DNA from: Mesorhizobium sp.
Lineage (GTDB): Bacteria > Pseudomonadota > Alphaproteobacteria > Rhizobiales > Rhizobiaceae
Assembly: GCF_017306585.1 (NCBI RefSeq)
Contig: NZ_JAFKIC010000110.1
Location: 25,312 to 89,311, forward strand
Length of the DNA stretch: 64,000 bases
Direction of reading: 5' to 3'
Shown: positions 42,314 to 50,936 of the stretch, piece after piece
Layout of the letters: the number at the start of each line of letters is the position of its first letter
How positions within the stretch are numbered: position 1 is the stretch's first letter
The notes under the pieces: generated by a model
Database searches by the model: none
What the model saw: the letters and a program-made list of their open reading frames with translations, nothing else
Told to the model about the DNA's origin: nothing
Made by a program: the position numbers and the translations under genes

Positions 42314-43612
42314 ATGCCTGAGCGAATAGCGGACGAAGCCATTTTGCGCGCGGTCGACGCCGGTTTCGACCGCCAGCTTGCGTTTCTTGCCGATCTCGTG
42401 CGCTTTCCCTCGCAGCGTGGCGAGGAACACGCGGCTCAGTCTTTCATGGCCGCCGCTTACGAGGCCGACGGCTACGCGGTCGACATGTGGAAAGTCGATG
42501 TCGATGCGATCCGCGATCTTCCGGGCTTTTCGCCCGTCGCGGTTTCCTATGACGATGCCTTCAACGTCGTCGCCACCCACACGCCGCGCAATGAAACCGG
42601 CCGCTCGCTGATCCTCAACGGCCATATCGACGTGGTGCCGACCGGGCCGCTGGACCGCTGGGTGCGTGACCCCTACGACCCGGTGATCGAGGATGGCTGG
42701 ATGCACGGACGTGGCGCCGGCGACATGAAGGCCGGCCTGTCGGCCTGCCTTTATGCACTGGCCGCGTTGCGCGGCCTCGGCTATCAGCCGGCGGCGAAGG
42801 TCTTCCTGCAGTCGGTGGTCGAGGAGGAGTGCACCGGCAATGGCGCGCTCGCCTGCCTGCAGCGTGGTTACCGGGCGGATGCCGCCTTCATTCCCGAGCC
42901 GCTGGAGCCGCGCCTGATGCGGGCTCAGGTCGGGCCGATCTGGTTCAGGGTCGAGGTCGATGGCGACCCGCAGCATGCCTCGGGCGCTTTCTCGGCCGGC
43001 GCCAACGCCATCGAGAAGGCTTTCCTCATCATCCAGGCGCTGAAGCGGCTCGAAATCGTCTGGAACGAGCGCAAGGTCGACGACAGGCATTTCTGCAATC
43101 ATCCGCACCCGATCCGTTTCAATCTCGGCAAGATCGAAGGCGGCGAATGGACCTCGAGTGTTCCCGCACGCTGCGTGTTCGAAATGCGCGTCGCCACCTA
43201 TCCCGGGCAGAAACTGGAGGATGCCAGGGTGGAACTCGAAGTCTGCATCGCCGATGCGGCGCGCGCCGATCCGTTCCTTGCCAACCGCCCGCCCAAAATG
43301 ACCTATAATGGCTTCATGGCCGAGGGTTACGTGCTGGAGGGCGCCGACGAGATGGAAGCCGTGCTGCGGCGCAGCCATACCGCCGTATGGGGCGAGCCGC
43401 TGACCGAGCATGTCACCTCCGCGACGACAGATGCGCGCTTCTTCGGCCTCTATGCCGACACGCCGGCCATCGTCTATGGCCCGATCTGCCGCATGCCGCA
43501 TGGCTATGACGAGGCCGTCGATCTCGATTCCGTGCGCAAGGTCACGCAGACGATCGCGCTGTTCATCGCCGACTGGTGCGGTCTCGAACCCGTCGATGCG
43601 GAGGCCAGGTGA
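42314..43612 (+). CDS. M20 family metallo-deacylase (ArgE/DapE-like)
   Basis: Zinc amidohydrolase of 432 residues in the ArgE/DapE/ACY1 family. Metal and catalytic motifs are NGHIDVVPTG (His, Asp), GRGAGDMKAG (bridging Asp) and VVEEECTGNGA (catalytic and zinc Glu). It probably removes an N-acyl group from an amino acid. It starts at the ATG at 42314, directly before PERIADEAILRAV; the in-frame extension upstream looks random. Its stop overlaps the next start by one base (TGATG). It is the first gene of a rightward operon of an amino-acid-degrading type. Confidence 0.92.
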   Translation: MPERIADEAILRAVDAGFDRQLAFLADLVRFPSQRGEEHAAQSFMAAAYEADGYAVDMWKVDVDAIRDLPGFSPVAVSYDDAFNVVATHTPRNETGRSLILNGHIDVVPTGPLDRWVRDPYDPVIEDGWMHGRGAGDMKAGLSACLYALAALRGLGYQPAAKVFLQSVVEEECTGNGALACLQRGYRADAAFIPEPLEPRLMRAQVGPIWFRVEVDGDPQHASGAFSAGANAIEKAFLIIQALKRLEIVWNERKVDDRHFCNHPHPIRFNLGKIEGGEWTSSVPARCVFEMRVATYPGQKLEDARVELEVCIADAARADPFLANRPPKMTYNGFMAEGYVLEGADEMEAVLRRSHTAVWGEPLTEHVTSATTDARFFGLYADTPAIVYGPICRMPHGYDEAVDLDSVRKVTQTIALFIADWCGLEPVDAEAR

Positions 43613-44670
43613 TGAATGCGGTCGCACCCGAAGCTTTCGGCGAAACACTGGCGGAGGACGCTCCCGACGTTTCGATCGCCGAAGCTTTGGCCCTGTTGCG
43701 CGAGCATTATGGCCTGACCGGCGGCGCGCGCCCGCTGCCGGGCGAACGCGATCACAATTTCCACATCCAGACCGAAGGCCATGGCGAATTCGTCCTCAAG
43801 GTTTCCCATCCGGCGGAAGAGGCAGGCTTCACCGATTTCCAGAACAGGGCGCTCGACCACATACTGGCCGTCGAGCCGACCTTGCCGGTTCCCTCGGTGC
43901 GCAAGAGCCTGGAGGGGGAAGCCCAGTTCACGGTCAACATCGACGGATCGCCGCCGCGTATTGTCCGGCTGGTTACCTATCTGCCCGGACAGCTGCTGTC
44001 GCGCTCGCCGACATCGGCGGCGCAAGACCGCAATCTCGGCATCTTCCTCGCCCGGCTTGGCCGGGCGCTCCGCGGCTTCTTTCATCCGGCCGCCGGCAGC
44101 GACCTGCTCTGGGATATCAGAAAGGTCGCCAAGACACGGCCCATGCTGGCATACATCGCCGACGCCGGCCACCGCGCCATGGTCGAGCGCGTCATTGACG
44201 CTTTCGAGGAGCATGCGGCGCCGGTCATTCCCGGCCTGCGCGCGCAGATCGTCCACAACGACATGAATTCCTACAATGTGGTGATGGATGCCTCGCGGCC
44301 CGAGATCGTCAGCGGCATCCTCGATTTCGGCGACATGATCCATTCGCCGCTGATCTGCGATCTCGCCATCGGCGCGGTCTATCGCTGGCCGGCCGAAGGT
44401 CATCCGCTGGCGCCGGCCGCGCGCTTTGTCGCCGGCTACCAGTCGGTGCAGCCACTCGAGGTCGAGGAGATCGGCATCCTGTTCCATCTGATCCGCGCCC
44501 GCCTTGCCCTCATCGCCAACATCGCCAGCTGGCAGGCGGAACGGTTCCCCGCCAAGCGCGACTATGTGCTGCGCCTCATCACCGAGGTCTGGGCATCGCT
44601 CGAAAGGCTGGACGCCGTGTCGTCCGCCGACGCCCGCCGCTATTTTCTCGATCATTCCAAGCCGGAGTAG
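43612..44670 (+). CDS. APH-family phosphotransferase, hydroxylysine-kinase-like
   Basis: Small-molecule kinase of 352 residues in the aminoglycoside-phosphotransferase/homoserine-kinase fold. The catalytic loop is IVHNDMNSYNVVMD (HxDxxxxN) and the metal site is ILDFGDM. FVLKVSHPAEEAGF is the ATP lysine strand. Proteins of this kind next to class III aminotransferases occur in hydroxylysine kinase (HYKK) plus phospholyase pairs, and in bacteria the two are often fused. Here they are separate and touching genes. The most likely reaction is phosphorylation of a hydroxylated amino acid or amino alcohol. Confidence 0.85.
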   Translation: MNAVAPEAFGETLAEDAPDVSIAEALALLREHYGLTGGARPLPGERDHNFHIQTEGHGEFVLKVSHPAEEAGFTDFQNRALDHILAVEPTLPVPSVRKSLEGEAQFTVNIDGSPPRIVRLVTYLPGQLLSRSPTSAAQDRNLGIFLARLGRALRGFFHPAAGSDLLWDIRKVAKTRPMLAYIADAGHRAMVERVIDAFEEHAAPVIPGLRAQIVHNDMNSYNVVMDASRPEIVSGILDFGDMIHSPLICDLAIGAVYRWPAEGHPLAPAARFVAGYQSVQPLEVEEIGILFHLIRARLALIANIASWQAERFPAKRDYVLRLITEVWASLERLDAVSSADARRYFLDHSKPE

Positions 44671-45984
44671 ATGCCCGTGTCCCAGTCCTCGCCCGCGAAA
44701 ACTCTCGCCGATACCGATGCTTCCGCAAAGGAGGGCGCGTTGCTTGAACGCCGCGCCAGGCTGCTTGGGCCGACCTACCGCGCCTTCTACCGCAACCCGA
44801 TCCATCTGGTGCGCGGCAGTGGAGTCTGGCTCTACGATGCGGCAGGACGCAGATATCTCGACGCCTACAACAATGTCGCCTCGGTCGGGCACTGCCACCC
44901 GCGTGTCGTCGAGGCGCTTTCGGGCCAGGCCGCCACGCTCAACACCCACACACGCTACCTCAGCGAGATCATCCTCGATTACGCGGAAAAGCTGCTCGGC
45001 ACGCTGCCGTCGCATCTCGGCCATGCCATGTTCACCTGCACCGGCAGTGAAGCCAACGATCTTGCAATCCGCATTGCCCAGCATTCGACCGGCAATGCGG
45101 GCGTGATCATCACCGACTTCGCCTATCATGGCGCCACCATCGCCACCGCGCAGCTGTCGCCGGCGGCCACGGGTTCGAAAGGCGTGCCTTCGCATCACCG
45201 GACGGTGGCCGCACCCGACACGTTCCGCGACCACGGCGCCGCCGCTCGCGGCTTCGCCGGGAATGTCGCGGCCGCCGTCGAGCATATGCGCGCGCACGGC
45301 ATCGCGCCGGCGGCGCTGCTTGTCGACTCGGCCTTTTCCAGCGACGGCATCTTCTTCCCCGACGCGGCCGTCATGCGCGAGGCCGCCGATCACGTCCGCA
45401 GGGCCGGCGGCATCCTCATCGCCGACGAAGTCCAGTCCGGGTTCGGCCGGCTCGGCCAGGGCATGTGGGGCTTCGCCAATTACGGCCTCGAGCCCGACAT
45501 CGTCACCATGGGCAAGCCGATCGGCGACGGGCACCCGATGGGCGCGGTCATCGTTCGGCCGAAGCTCGTGTCCTCCTTCGGCTCCAACACCGGCTACTTC
45601 AACACGTTCGGCGGCAATCCGGTCGCGGCCGCCGTCGGCCTCGCCGTGCTCGAGGTCATCGAGGGCGAGGGACTGATCGAGAATGCGCGCACTGTCGGCG
45701 CTTACACCGGAGAGTTGTTGCAAGCGCTTCAGGGCCGCCACGCAATGGTCGCCGATGTCAGGCACAACGGCCTCTATTTCGGGGTCGAACTGGTGGCGCC
45801 CGATGAAGCTACTGCGGCCGCCAAAACATCGTCCGTCGTCGAGGCCATGCGTGAAGACGGCGTGCTGATCTCGTCCTGCGGCCCGCGCGGCAATGTCCTG
45901 AAGATCCGGCCGCCGCTGCCATTCGCCAGGGACAATGCCGAGCAGCTGGCCGAGACGCTCGACCGCGCATTGTCGAAATGGTGA
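44671..45984 (+). CDS. Class III PLP aminotransferase, phospholyase-like (AGXT2L type)
   Basis: PLP enzyme of 437 residues with the class III layout: YLDAYNNVASVGHCHPRVVEAL, TCTGSEANDLAIRIA, ILIADEVQSGFGRLGQGMWGF and TMGKPIGDGHPMGAV, where Lys is the Schiff-base residue. GKPIGDGHPMG is characteristic of the AGXT2L group, which removes phosphate and ammonia from phospho-amino alcohols. It starts directly after the kinase stop. The pair would convert a hydroxyamine first to a phosphate ester and then to an aldehyde. Ethanolamine phosphate and 5-phosphohydroxylysine are the known substrates of this group. Confidence 0.87.
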   Translation: MPVSQSSPAKTLADTDASAKEGALLERRARLLGPTYRAFYRNPIHLVRGSGVWLYDAAGRRYLDAYNNVASVGHCHPRVVEALSGQAATLNTHTRYLSEIILDYAEKLLGTLPSHLGHAMFTCTGSEANDLAIRIAQHSTGNAGVIITDFAYHGATIATAQLSPAATGSKGVPSHHRTVAAPDTFRDHGAAARGFAGNVAAAVEHMRAHGIAPAALLVDSAFSSDGIFFPDAAVMREAADHVRRAGGILIADEVQSGFGRLGQGMWGFANYGLEPDIVTMGKPIGDGHPMGAVIVRPKLVSSFGSNTGYFNTFGGNPVAAAVGLAVLEVIEGEGLIENARTVGAYTGELLQALQGRHAMVADVRHNGLYFGVELVAPDEATAAAKTSSVVEAMREDGVLISSCGPRGNVLKIRPPLPFARDNAEQLAETLDRALSKW

Positions 45985-46000
45985 CAGGAGCGCGCGGCGC

Positions 46001-46657
46001 ATGCTGAAGCTCGAACATCAAACCCTCAACGACCGCGCCTATGGCGCGCTCAAGCAGGAGTTGATTTCAGGCGGCTTCAGCCCCGGCCAGTCCCTGGTCA
46101 TCCGCAAGCTCGCCGAGACCTTCGGCATCTCGACGACGCCGATCCGCGAGGCGCTGCAGAGGCTTGTCGCCGAGCGGCTTCTCGAAATGCGGACCAACCG
46201 CTCCATCATCGTGCCGCTGCTGTCCGCGCCCGCCTTCGAGGAACTGACCCGTATCCGCATCGCCGTCGAGGGGCTGGCCGGCGAAATGGCGGCCTCGCGC
46301 ATCAGCGAAAGCGGGCTCGTCGACATACAGGTCACGCTGGCCGGCATGCAGCGAGCCATCGAGGCCGACGACAACAGGGCCTATCTGTCGCTCAACGAGG
46401 CGTTCCATTTCGCCATCTACCAGCAGGCCGGCGCGCCGATCCTGCTCAACATGATCCGTGACCTCTGGGGCCGGGTCGGGCCTTATCTCAAGCTCCTGAT
46501 GCAGGCTGACCGCTACATCCCGCGGTCGAATGACGCCCACCGCAGGATCGTCGCCGCGCTGGAGCAACGCAATGGTTCCGGTGTCAGGGTGTCCATCGAG
46601 CAGGACATAGCGGCGGCGGCGGCGGTTCTCTCGGAAAACCTTCGCGCGCCGGATTGA
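46001..46657 (+). CDS. GntR family regulator (FCD type)
   Basis: Regulator of 218 residues. The winged helix-turn-helix (about 8-70) reads LNDRAYGALKQELISGGFSPGQSLVIRKLAETFGISTTPIREALQRLVAERLL. The C-terminal part is an all-helical FCD effector domain with its metal-ligand pattern (LNEAFHFAIYQQAG). It sits inside the rightward operon, 16 bases after the aminotransferase gene and 19 before the flavoprotein gene, and probably senses an operon substrate. Candidate sites lie upstream of 42314. Confidence 0.92.
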   Translation: MLKLEHQTLNDRAYGALKQELISGGFSPGQSLVIRKLAETFGISTTPIREALQRLVAERLLEMRTNRSIIVPLLSAPAFEELTRIRIAVEGLAGEMAASRISESGLVDIQVTLAGMQRAIEADDNRAYLSLNEAFHFAIYQQAGAPILLNMIRDLWGRVGPYLKLLMQADRYIPRSNDAHRRIVAALEQRNGSGVRVSIEQDIAAAAAVLSENLRAPD

Positions 46658-46676
46658 TCGCGTGTAGGAATGACTG

Positions 46677-48068
46677 ATGTCGCCTGAAACACAAAGACTT
46701 CTTTCCGCTCTCGGCGATCGGCTGGGCGCCGGCGGCGTGCTCACCGGCTCCGATGTCGATCAGCGCTATCGCGACGACCCCGACGGCAAGCTCGGCGCAC
46801 TGCCCGAAGTGGTGCTGCGCCCGCGCGACACCATCGGCGTGGCCGCGGCGCTCGCCGGCTGCAACGCTGTCGGTCAGCCGGTCGTCATCCAGGGCGGGCG
46901 CACCGGGCTGGCCGGCGGTGCCCGCGTCCAGCCCGGCGAGATCGTGCTGTCGCTGGAGCGCATGAGCGGTCTTGCCGCTCCCGATACTCAGGCCGCCACC
47001 ATCATCGCCGAAGCCGGCGCGACATTGCAGGCGGTGCAGGAAGCGGCTGACGGAGCGGGGCTGATGTTCGGCGTCGATATCGGCGCGCGCGGTTCGGCGA
47101 CCGTCGGCGGCAACATCGCCACCAATGCCGGCGGCATCCGCGTGCTGCGCTATGGTATGTACCGGGCGCAGGTGCTGGGGCTGGAGGCCGTGCTTGCCGA
47201 TGGCAGCGTGCTGACCTCGCTCAAAGGCCTGCCCAAGGACAATTCCGGCTATGACCTCAGCCAGTTCTTCATTGGCACGGAGGGAACGCTCGGCGTCGTC
47301 ACCCGTGCTGCGCTCAGGCTGCATCCCAAGCCGGCTTCCGAAGTCGCCGCCTTCTGCGCATTGCCTTCGCTCGAAGCGGCGATCGCGTTGCTTGGGACGC
47401 TGCGGCAAAAGCTCGGGCCGATCCTGTCCGCCTACGAAGTCAACTTCGCGCCGCTATATGACGAGATGGCCGCCACCATGGCGATGCAGGCGCCGCTGCC
47501 CGTCGGCTCGCCGGTCTACGTGCTGGCCGAGATCCAGGGCAGTGAGCCGGATCGCGACGGCGAACGCTTCGCCGAAGTGTTGATGCAGTCGGTCGAGGAC
47601 GGTCTGGTGGAGGACGTGGTCGTCTCGCAGTCACCGCGCGAGTTCCGCGCCTTGTGGGACGTACGGGAAGATGCCAATCGCTACTTGTTTTCCATGAAAG
47701 GCATGATCAGCATCGATGTGAGCCTGCCGTTGGAAAGAATGGCGGCGTTCCTCGACGCCGCGGACTCTGCCATTCACGCGGCGGATCCCGGCGCGCGCAT
47801 TTATGTGTTCGGCCATCTTGGAGACGGCAACCTTCACTATCAGGTGCTGACGGTCGACCCGTATGCGGCATACACCATAATCTATCGCGCCGTGGCCGCC
47901 GCCGGCGGCGGCGTTTCGGCCGAACATGGTATTGGCCTGGACAAGAAGCAGTGGCTGCATCTCGTTCGCAGCGATGCGGAAATCGCCACGATGCGACGGC
48001 TGAAGGCGTCGTTCGACCCGAAGAACATTCTCAATCGCGGGCGTGTCTTCGACCTCGACCGGCCGTGA
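46677..48068 (+). CDS. FAD-linked 2-hydroxy acid dehydrogenase (GlcD/D-2-hydroxyglutarate dehydrogenase-like)
   Basis: Flavoenzyme of 463 residues in the vanillyl-alcohol-oxidase fold. The FAD motif GGRTGLAGGARVQPGEIVLSLERM and ATVGGNIATNAGGIRVLRYGMYRAQVLGLE form the N-terminal domain. The C-terminal domain has VFGHLGDGNLHYQV and AEHGIGLDKKQWL, the D-lactate/D-2-hydroxyglutarate dehydrogenase ending. GTAGGA lies before the ATG. As the last gene of the operon it may oxidise a 2-hydroxy acid such as D-2-hydroxyglutarate, which is on the 2-oxoadipate branch of lysine degradation. This fits hydroxylysine use but is inferred. Confidence 0.88.
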   Translation: MSPETQRLLSALGDRLGAGGVLTGSDVDQRYRDDPDGKLGALPEVVLRPRDTIGVAAALAGCNAVGQPVVIQGGRTGLAGGARVQPGEIVLSLERMSGLAAPDTQAATIIAEAGATLQAVQEAADGAGLMFGVDIGARGSATVGGNIATNAGGIRVLRYGMYRAQVLGLEAVLADGSVLTSLKGLPKDNSGYDLSQFFIGTEGTLGVVTRAALRLHPKPASEVAAFCALPSLEAAIALLGTLRQKLGPILSAYEVNFAPLYDEMAATMAMQAPLPVGSPVYVLAEIQGSEPDRDGERFAEVLMQSVEDGLVEDVVVSQSPREFRALWDVREDANRYLFSMKGMISIDVSLPLERMAAFLDAADSAIHAADPGARIYVFGHLGDGNLHYQVLTVDPYAAYTIIYRAVAAAGGGVSAEHGIGLDKKQWLHLVRSDAEIATMRRLKASFDPKNILNRGRVFDLDRP

Positions 48069-48092
48069 TCCGCGACAGCCCTCGGCTCGAAA

Positions 48093-48893
48093 TCAGCTCC
48101 GTTCGGTGGCCACCTGCCTCGGGATGAGAAAACGGGCGGCGAGCACGCACAGGAGCACGGTGAACATCAGGATCAGAGCCACCAGCGCATTGATGTCGGG
48201 CGAGAAGCCGAGCCGCATCATCGCCCACAGCCTGACAGGCAGCGTGCTTTGCGTGCCGGTGACCAGGATGGTGATCATGGTCTCGTCGAACGACAGCGCG
48301 AAGGCCAGGATGGCGCCGCCGACCATTGCGCTCGACAGGTTCGGCAGGATGACGCGCCAGAACGTCTGCCAGCCTGTGGCGCCGAGGTCGTAGGAAGCCT
48401 CGACCAGCGTGCGGCTCATCGACTGCAGACGGGTCAGCACCGTGCGGTAGACGATCGCCAGCACGAACACCGTATGGCCGATGACGACGGTCAGCAGCGA
48501 GCGCTCGAGGCCGATCTCGCGAAAGAAGATCAGCAGCGCCAGGCCGCTGATGATCGGCGGCATCAGGAACGGCAGGAAGATGATGAACTGCAGGAAGGAG
48601 CGTCCCGCGCGGCGGCCGTGATAGTAGAGCGCGAGCAATGTTCCGCTGACCACGGACAGAACGACGGTGCACAGGCCGACGATCAGCGTGGTGCCCAGGG
48701 CTGCCAGTATGTCATGGTTTTCGGCCAGCGACACATAGGTCGAGAAGGTCGGCGACGACCAGTCGACATTGCCCTGCGAGAGCGGGAAAAAGGACGAGAC
48801 GATCGGCACGAACAGCGGACTGTAGAGCAGCGCGGCGACCAGCGTCGTGATCGCTGCGAGGAAGATCGTCGACGCTCGGGGCAGGGTGCTCAT
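48093..48893 (-). CDS. Pot-type ABC transporter permease (PotC-like)
   Basis: Inner-membrane permease of 266 residues, six hydrophobic helices. The EAA loop reads LVEASYDLGATGWQTFWRVILPNL. It belongs to the spermidine/putrescine/thiamine type. It overlaps the PotB-like gene as ATGA and is the last gene of the leftward operon. Confidence 0.93.
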   Translation of the reverse strand: MSTLPRASTIFLAAITTLVAALLYSPLFVPIVSSFFPLSQGNVDWSSPTFSTYVSLAENHDILAALGTTLIVGLCTVVLSVVSGTLLALYYHGRRAGRSFLQFIIFLPFLMPPIISGLALLIFFREIGLERSLLTVVIGHTVFVLAIVYRTVLTRLQSMSRTLVEASYDLGATGWQTFWRVILPNLSSAMVGGAILAFALSFDETMITILVTGTQSTLPVRLWAMMRLGFSPDINALVALILMFTVLLCVLAARFLIPRQVATERS

Positions 48894-49762
48894 GCCGAGG
48901 TCCCCCGGTTGCGTCCGAAGCGTTCGCCGATGAGGATGGCCAGGATCACCACGATCGCAAGCGCCACCGACAGCGCCGCGCCGAACGGCCAGTTATAGGC
49001 GGTTCCGAACTGGCTGTAGAGGATGCGGCCGAAGGTGAAGCCGCTGATGCCGCCCACCATTTGCGGCGTCAGGAAATCGCCGATCGCCAGCACGAAGACG
49101 AAGCTTGCCGCCGAGGCGACGCCGGGCAGGCTGAGCGGCAGGGTGATGCGCAGGAATGTCTGCAGCCCGCTCGCGCCGAGATCGTCGGAGGCGCGCAGCA
49201 AGGTCTGCGGAATGCGCTCTAGCGACAGGAAGATCGGCAGGATGGCGAAGGGGATCAAAAGCAGGGTGAGCGTCAACAGGATGGCGTTCATGTTGAAGAC
49301 GAAAAGCGTCGACGGCTGCTCCAGGATACCGAGCGTCACCAGCGCCTTGTTGAGGAAGCCGTTGAGGCCGAGAATGCTGCGGATGGCATAGATCTTGATG
49401 ACGTAGCTCATCAGCAGCGGCACCAGCAGCAACATCAGCAGGGCATAGCGCCACCGGCCCTTCAGCGTCGTCAGGAAATAGGCCGTGGGATAGGCAAGCA
49501 GAATGCAGATTATCGCCACCGACAGACACAGCACGATGGTGTTCCAGAACACCGGCAGGAAGATCGGGTCGGTGAAGAACCTCGCGTAGTTGCCGAGCGT
49601 CGGCGCGTAGACGATCGTGCCCTGGTCGACGCTGAAGAAGCTGTAGACCAGGAAGATCGCCAGCGGCACCAGCACGAAGATGACCGGCAAGGCGAAAGCC
49701 AGCGCCGTCACCAGCAGCGACAATCGTCGTTCTCCGGATTCTGCCGAGGCGGAGTTGCTCAT
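48890..49762 (-). CDS. Pot-type ABC transporter permease (PotB-like)
   Basis: Inner-membrane permease of 290 residues, with six helices and an EAA loop LLRASDDLGASGLQTFLRITLPLSLPG. PotB proteins have this size and a longer first periplasmic loop. It overlaps the ATPase gene (ATGA) and the PotC-like gene (ATGA). Confidence 0.93.
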   Translation of the reverse strand: MSNSASAESGERRLSLLVTALAFALPVIFVLVPLAIFLVYSFFSVDQGTIVYAPTLGNYARFFTDPIFLPVFWNTIVLCLSVAIICILLAYPTAYFLTTLKGRWRYALLMLLLVPLLMSYVIKIYAIRSILGLNGFLNKALVTLGILEQPSTLFVFNMNAILLTLTLLLIPFAILPIFLSLERIPQTLLRASDDLGASGLQTFLRITLPLSLPGVASAASFVFVLAIGDFLTPQMVGGISGFTFGRILYSQFGTAYNWPFGAALSVALAIVVILAILIGERFGRNRGTSA

Positions 49763-50862
49763 GCCAGCACCAGATGGCCTTCATTGGGCGCGAAGGAGAG
49801 CGAGACGGTCTCACCGGATTTGAGCGCGCTGCCGTCGATCCGGCTCGGCATGCGCAGCCGCAGCCGTTGTGCAACGCCCTCCGCGCCGGCGGTTATCGTG
49901 GCAATTGTTGACGAACCGGCGAAAGCCAGCTCGGCGATGCTGCCGGCAAAGCGGTTGTCGCCATCCCTGGCCTCCGCGAGGCGCAAGGCTTCGGGACGGA
50001 ACGCCGCGAAGGCGCTGGCGCCATCCGGTGCGGCCTTCAACCCGGGTTGGCCGCTGACCGAGCAGACCAGACGTCCCAACGCCGTCTCGATGGAACGCTG
50101 TTCGCCCTGGACGCGCCCGAGTTTTCCGGCCACCAGATTGTTCTCGCCGAAGAAGCGCGCGACGAACTCACAGTTGGGCCGATAGTAGAGCTCGTGCGGC
50201 GTGCCGAGCTGGCGGATGTGGCCGGCCTGCATCACGCAGATCCGGTCGGCCATGCCGATCGCTTCCTCCTGGTCGTGGGTGACGAACAGGAAGGTCGTCT
50301 TGATCTCGCGCTGGATGGACTTCAGGAACTCCTGCATCTGCCGGCGCAGTTCGAGATCGAGCGCGGCGAGCGGCTCATCGAGCAGGATCAGCCGCGGCTG
50401 GCAGATGAGCGCCCGGGCGAGCGCGACGCGCTGGCGCTGGCCGCCGGAGAGCTGTGCCGGGAACCGGTCGGCGAAACGCGCGAGCTGCACCAGCTCGAGT
50501 GCCTTGGCGACGCGGCTTGCGATCTCCTTGCGCTTGATATGACGCACCGACAGCCCATAGCCGACATTGCCGGCAACGGTCATATGCGGGAACAGCGCAT
50601 AGTCCTGGAACACGGTGTTGAACGGCCGCCGGTTGATCGGCATGCGGCTGATGTCATTTCCGTCCAGCCGGATCTCGCCCGAGGTCAGCGGCTCCAGGCC
50701 GCCGATCAGCCGCAGCACGGTGGTCTTGCCCGACCCTGATGGCCCCAGAACGGTCAGGAATTCGCCGTCACGGATCGACAGGTCGATGTCGTGCAGCACC
50801 GGGACCTTGCCGTAGGATTTCGAAACGGACCGCAGCGTTAGGAGGTCGCTATTCTGGCTCAT
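49759..50862 (-). CDS. Pot-type ABC transporter ATPase (PotA-like)
   Basis: ATPase of 367 residues. It has Walker A LGPSGSGKTTVLRLIGG, signature QLSGGQRQRVALARAL, Walker B LILLDEPLAALDL and a C-terminal TOBE regulatory domain (about 290-367). The ATG at 50862 gives the usual MSQNSD start; an ATG five codons earlier is possible and neither has a strong ribosome site. A strong hairpin separates it from the binding-protein gene upstream. Confidence 0.93.
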   Translation of the reverse strand: MSQNSDLLTLRSVSKSYGKVPVLHDIDLSIRDGEFLTVLGPSGSGKTTVLRLIGGLEPLTSGEIRLDGNDISRMPINRRPFNTVFQDYALFPHMTVAGNVGYGLSVRHIKRKEIASRVAKALELVQLARFADRFPAQLSGGQRQRVALARALICQPRLILLDEPLAALDLELRRQMQEFLKSIQREIKTTFLFVTHDQEEAIGMADRICVMQAGHIRQLGTPHELYYRPNCEFVARFFGENNLVAGKLGRVQGEQRSIETALGRLVCSVSGQPGLKAAPDGASAFAAFRPEALRLAEARDGDNRFAGSIAELAFAGSSTIATITAGAEGVAQRLRLRMPSRIDGSALKSGETVSLSFAPNEGHLVLA

Positions 50863-50883
50863 GGGATATTCTCGCATACGCTT

Positions 50884-50910
50884 CGGCGGTCCGGAACGTC
50901 CGGACCGCCG
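50884..50910 (-). terminator. Perfect 11-bp hairpin between Pot-type binding-protein and ATPase genes
   Basis: Arms CGGCGGTCCGG (50884-50894) and CCGGACCGCCG (50900-50910) with a 5-base loop, in the 74-base gap between the binding-protein stop and the ATPase start. It has the same stem length and place as 906-932. It probably protects the binding-protein part of the message or partially ends transcription. Confidence 0.7.
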
Positions 50911-50936
50911 GGTCCTTTGAAATCAGCGACCTGTGA

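Noticed and set aside
43504-46002. An 832-codon open frame on the minus strand across the M20, kinase and aminotransferase genes
   Set aside because: It is antisense to three well-supported enzymes, has no recognisable domain and is rich in Arg, Asp, Gly and Val as expected from the reverse reading of GC-rich genes.
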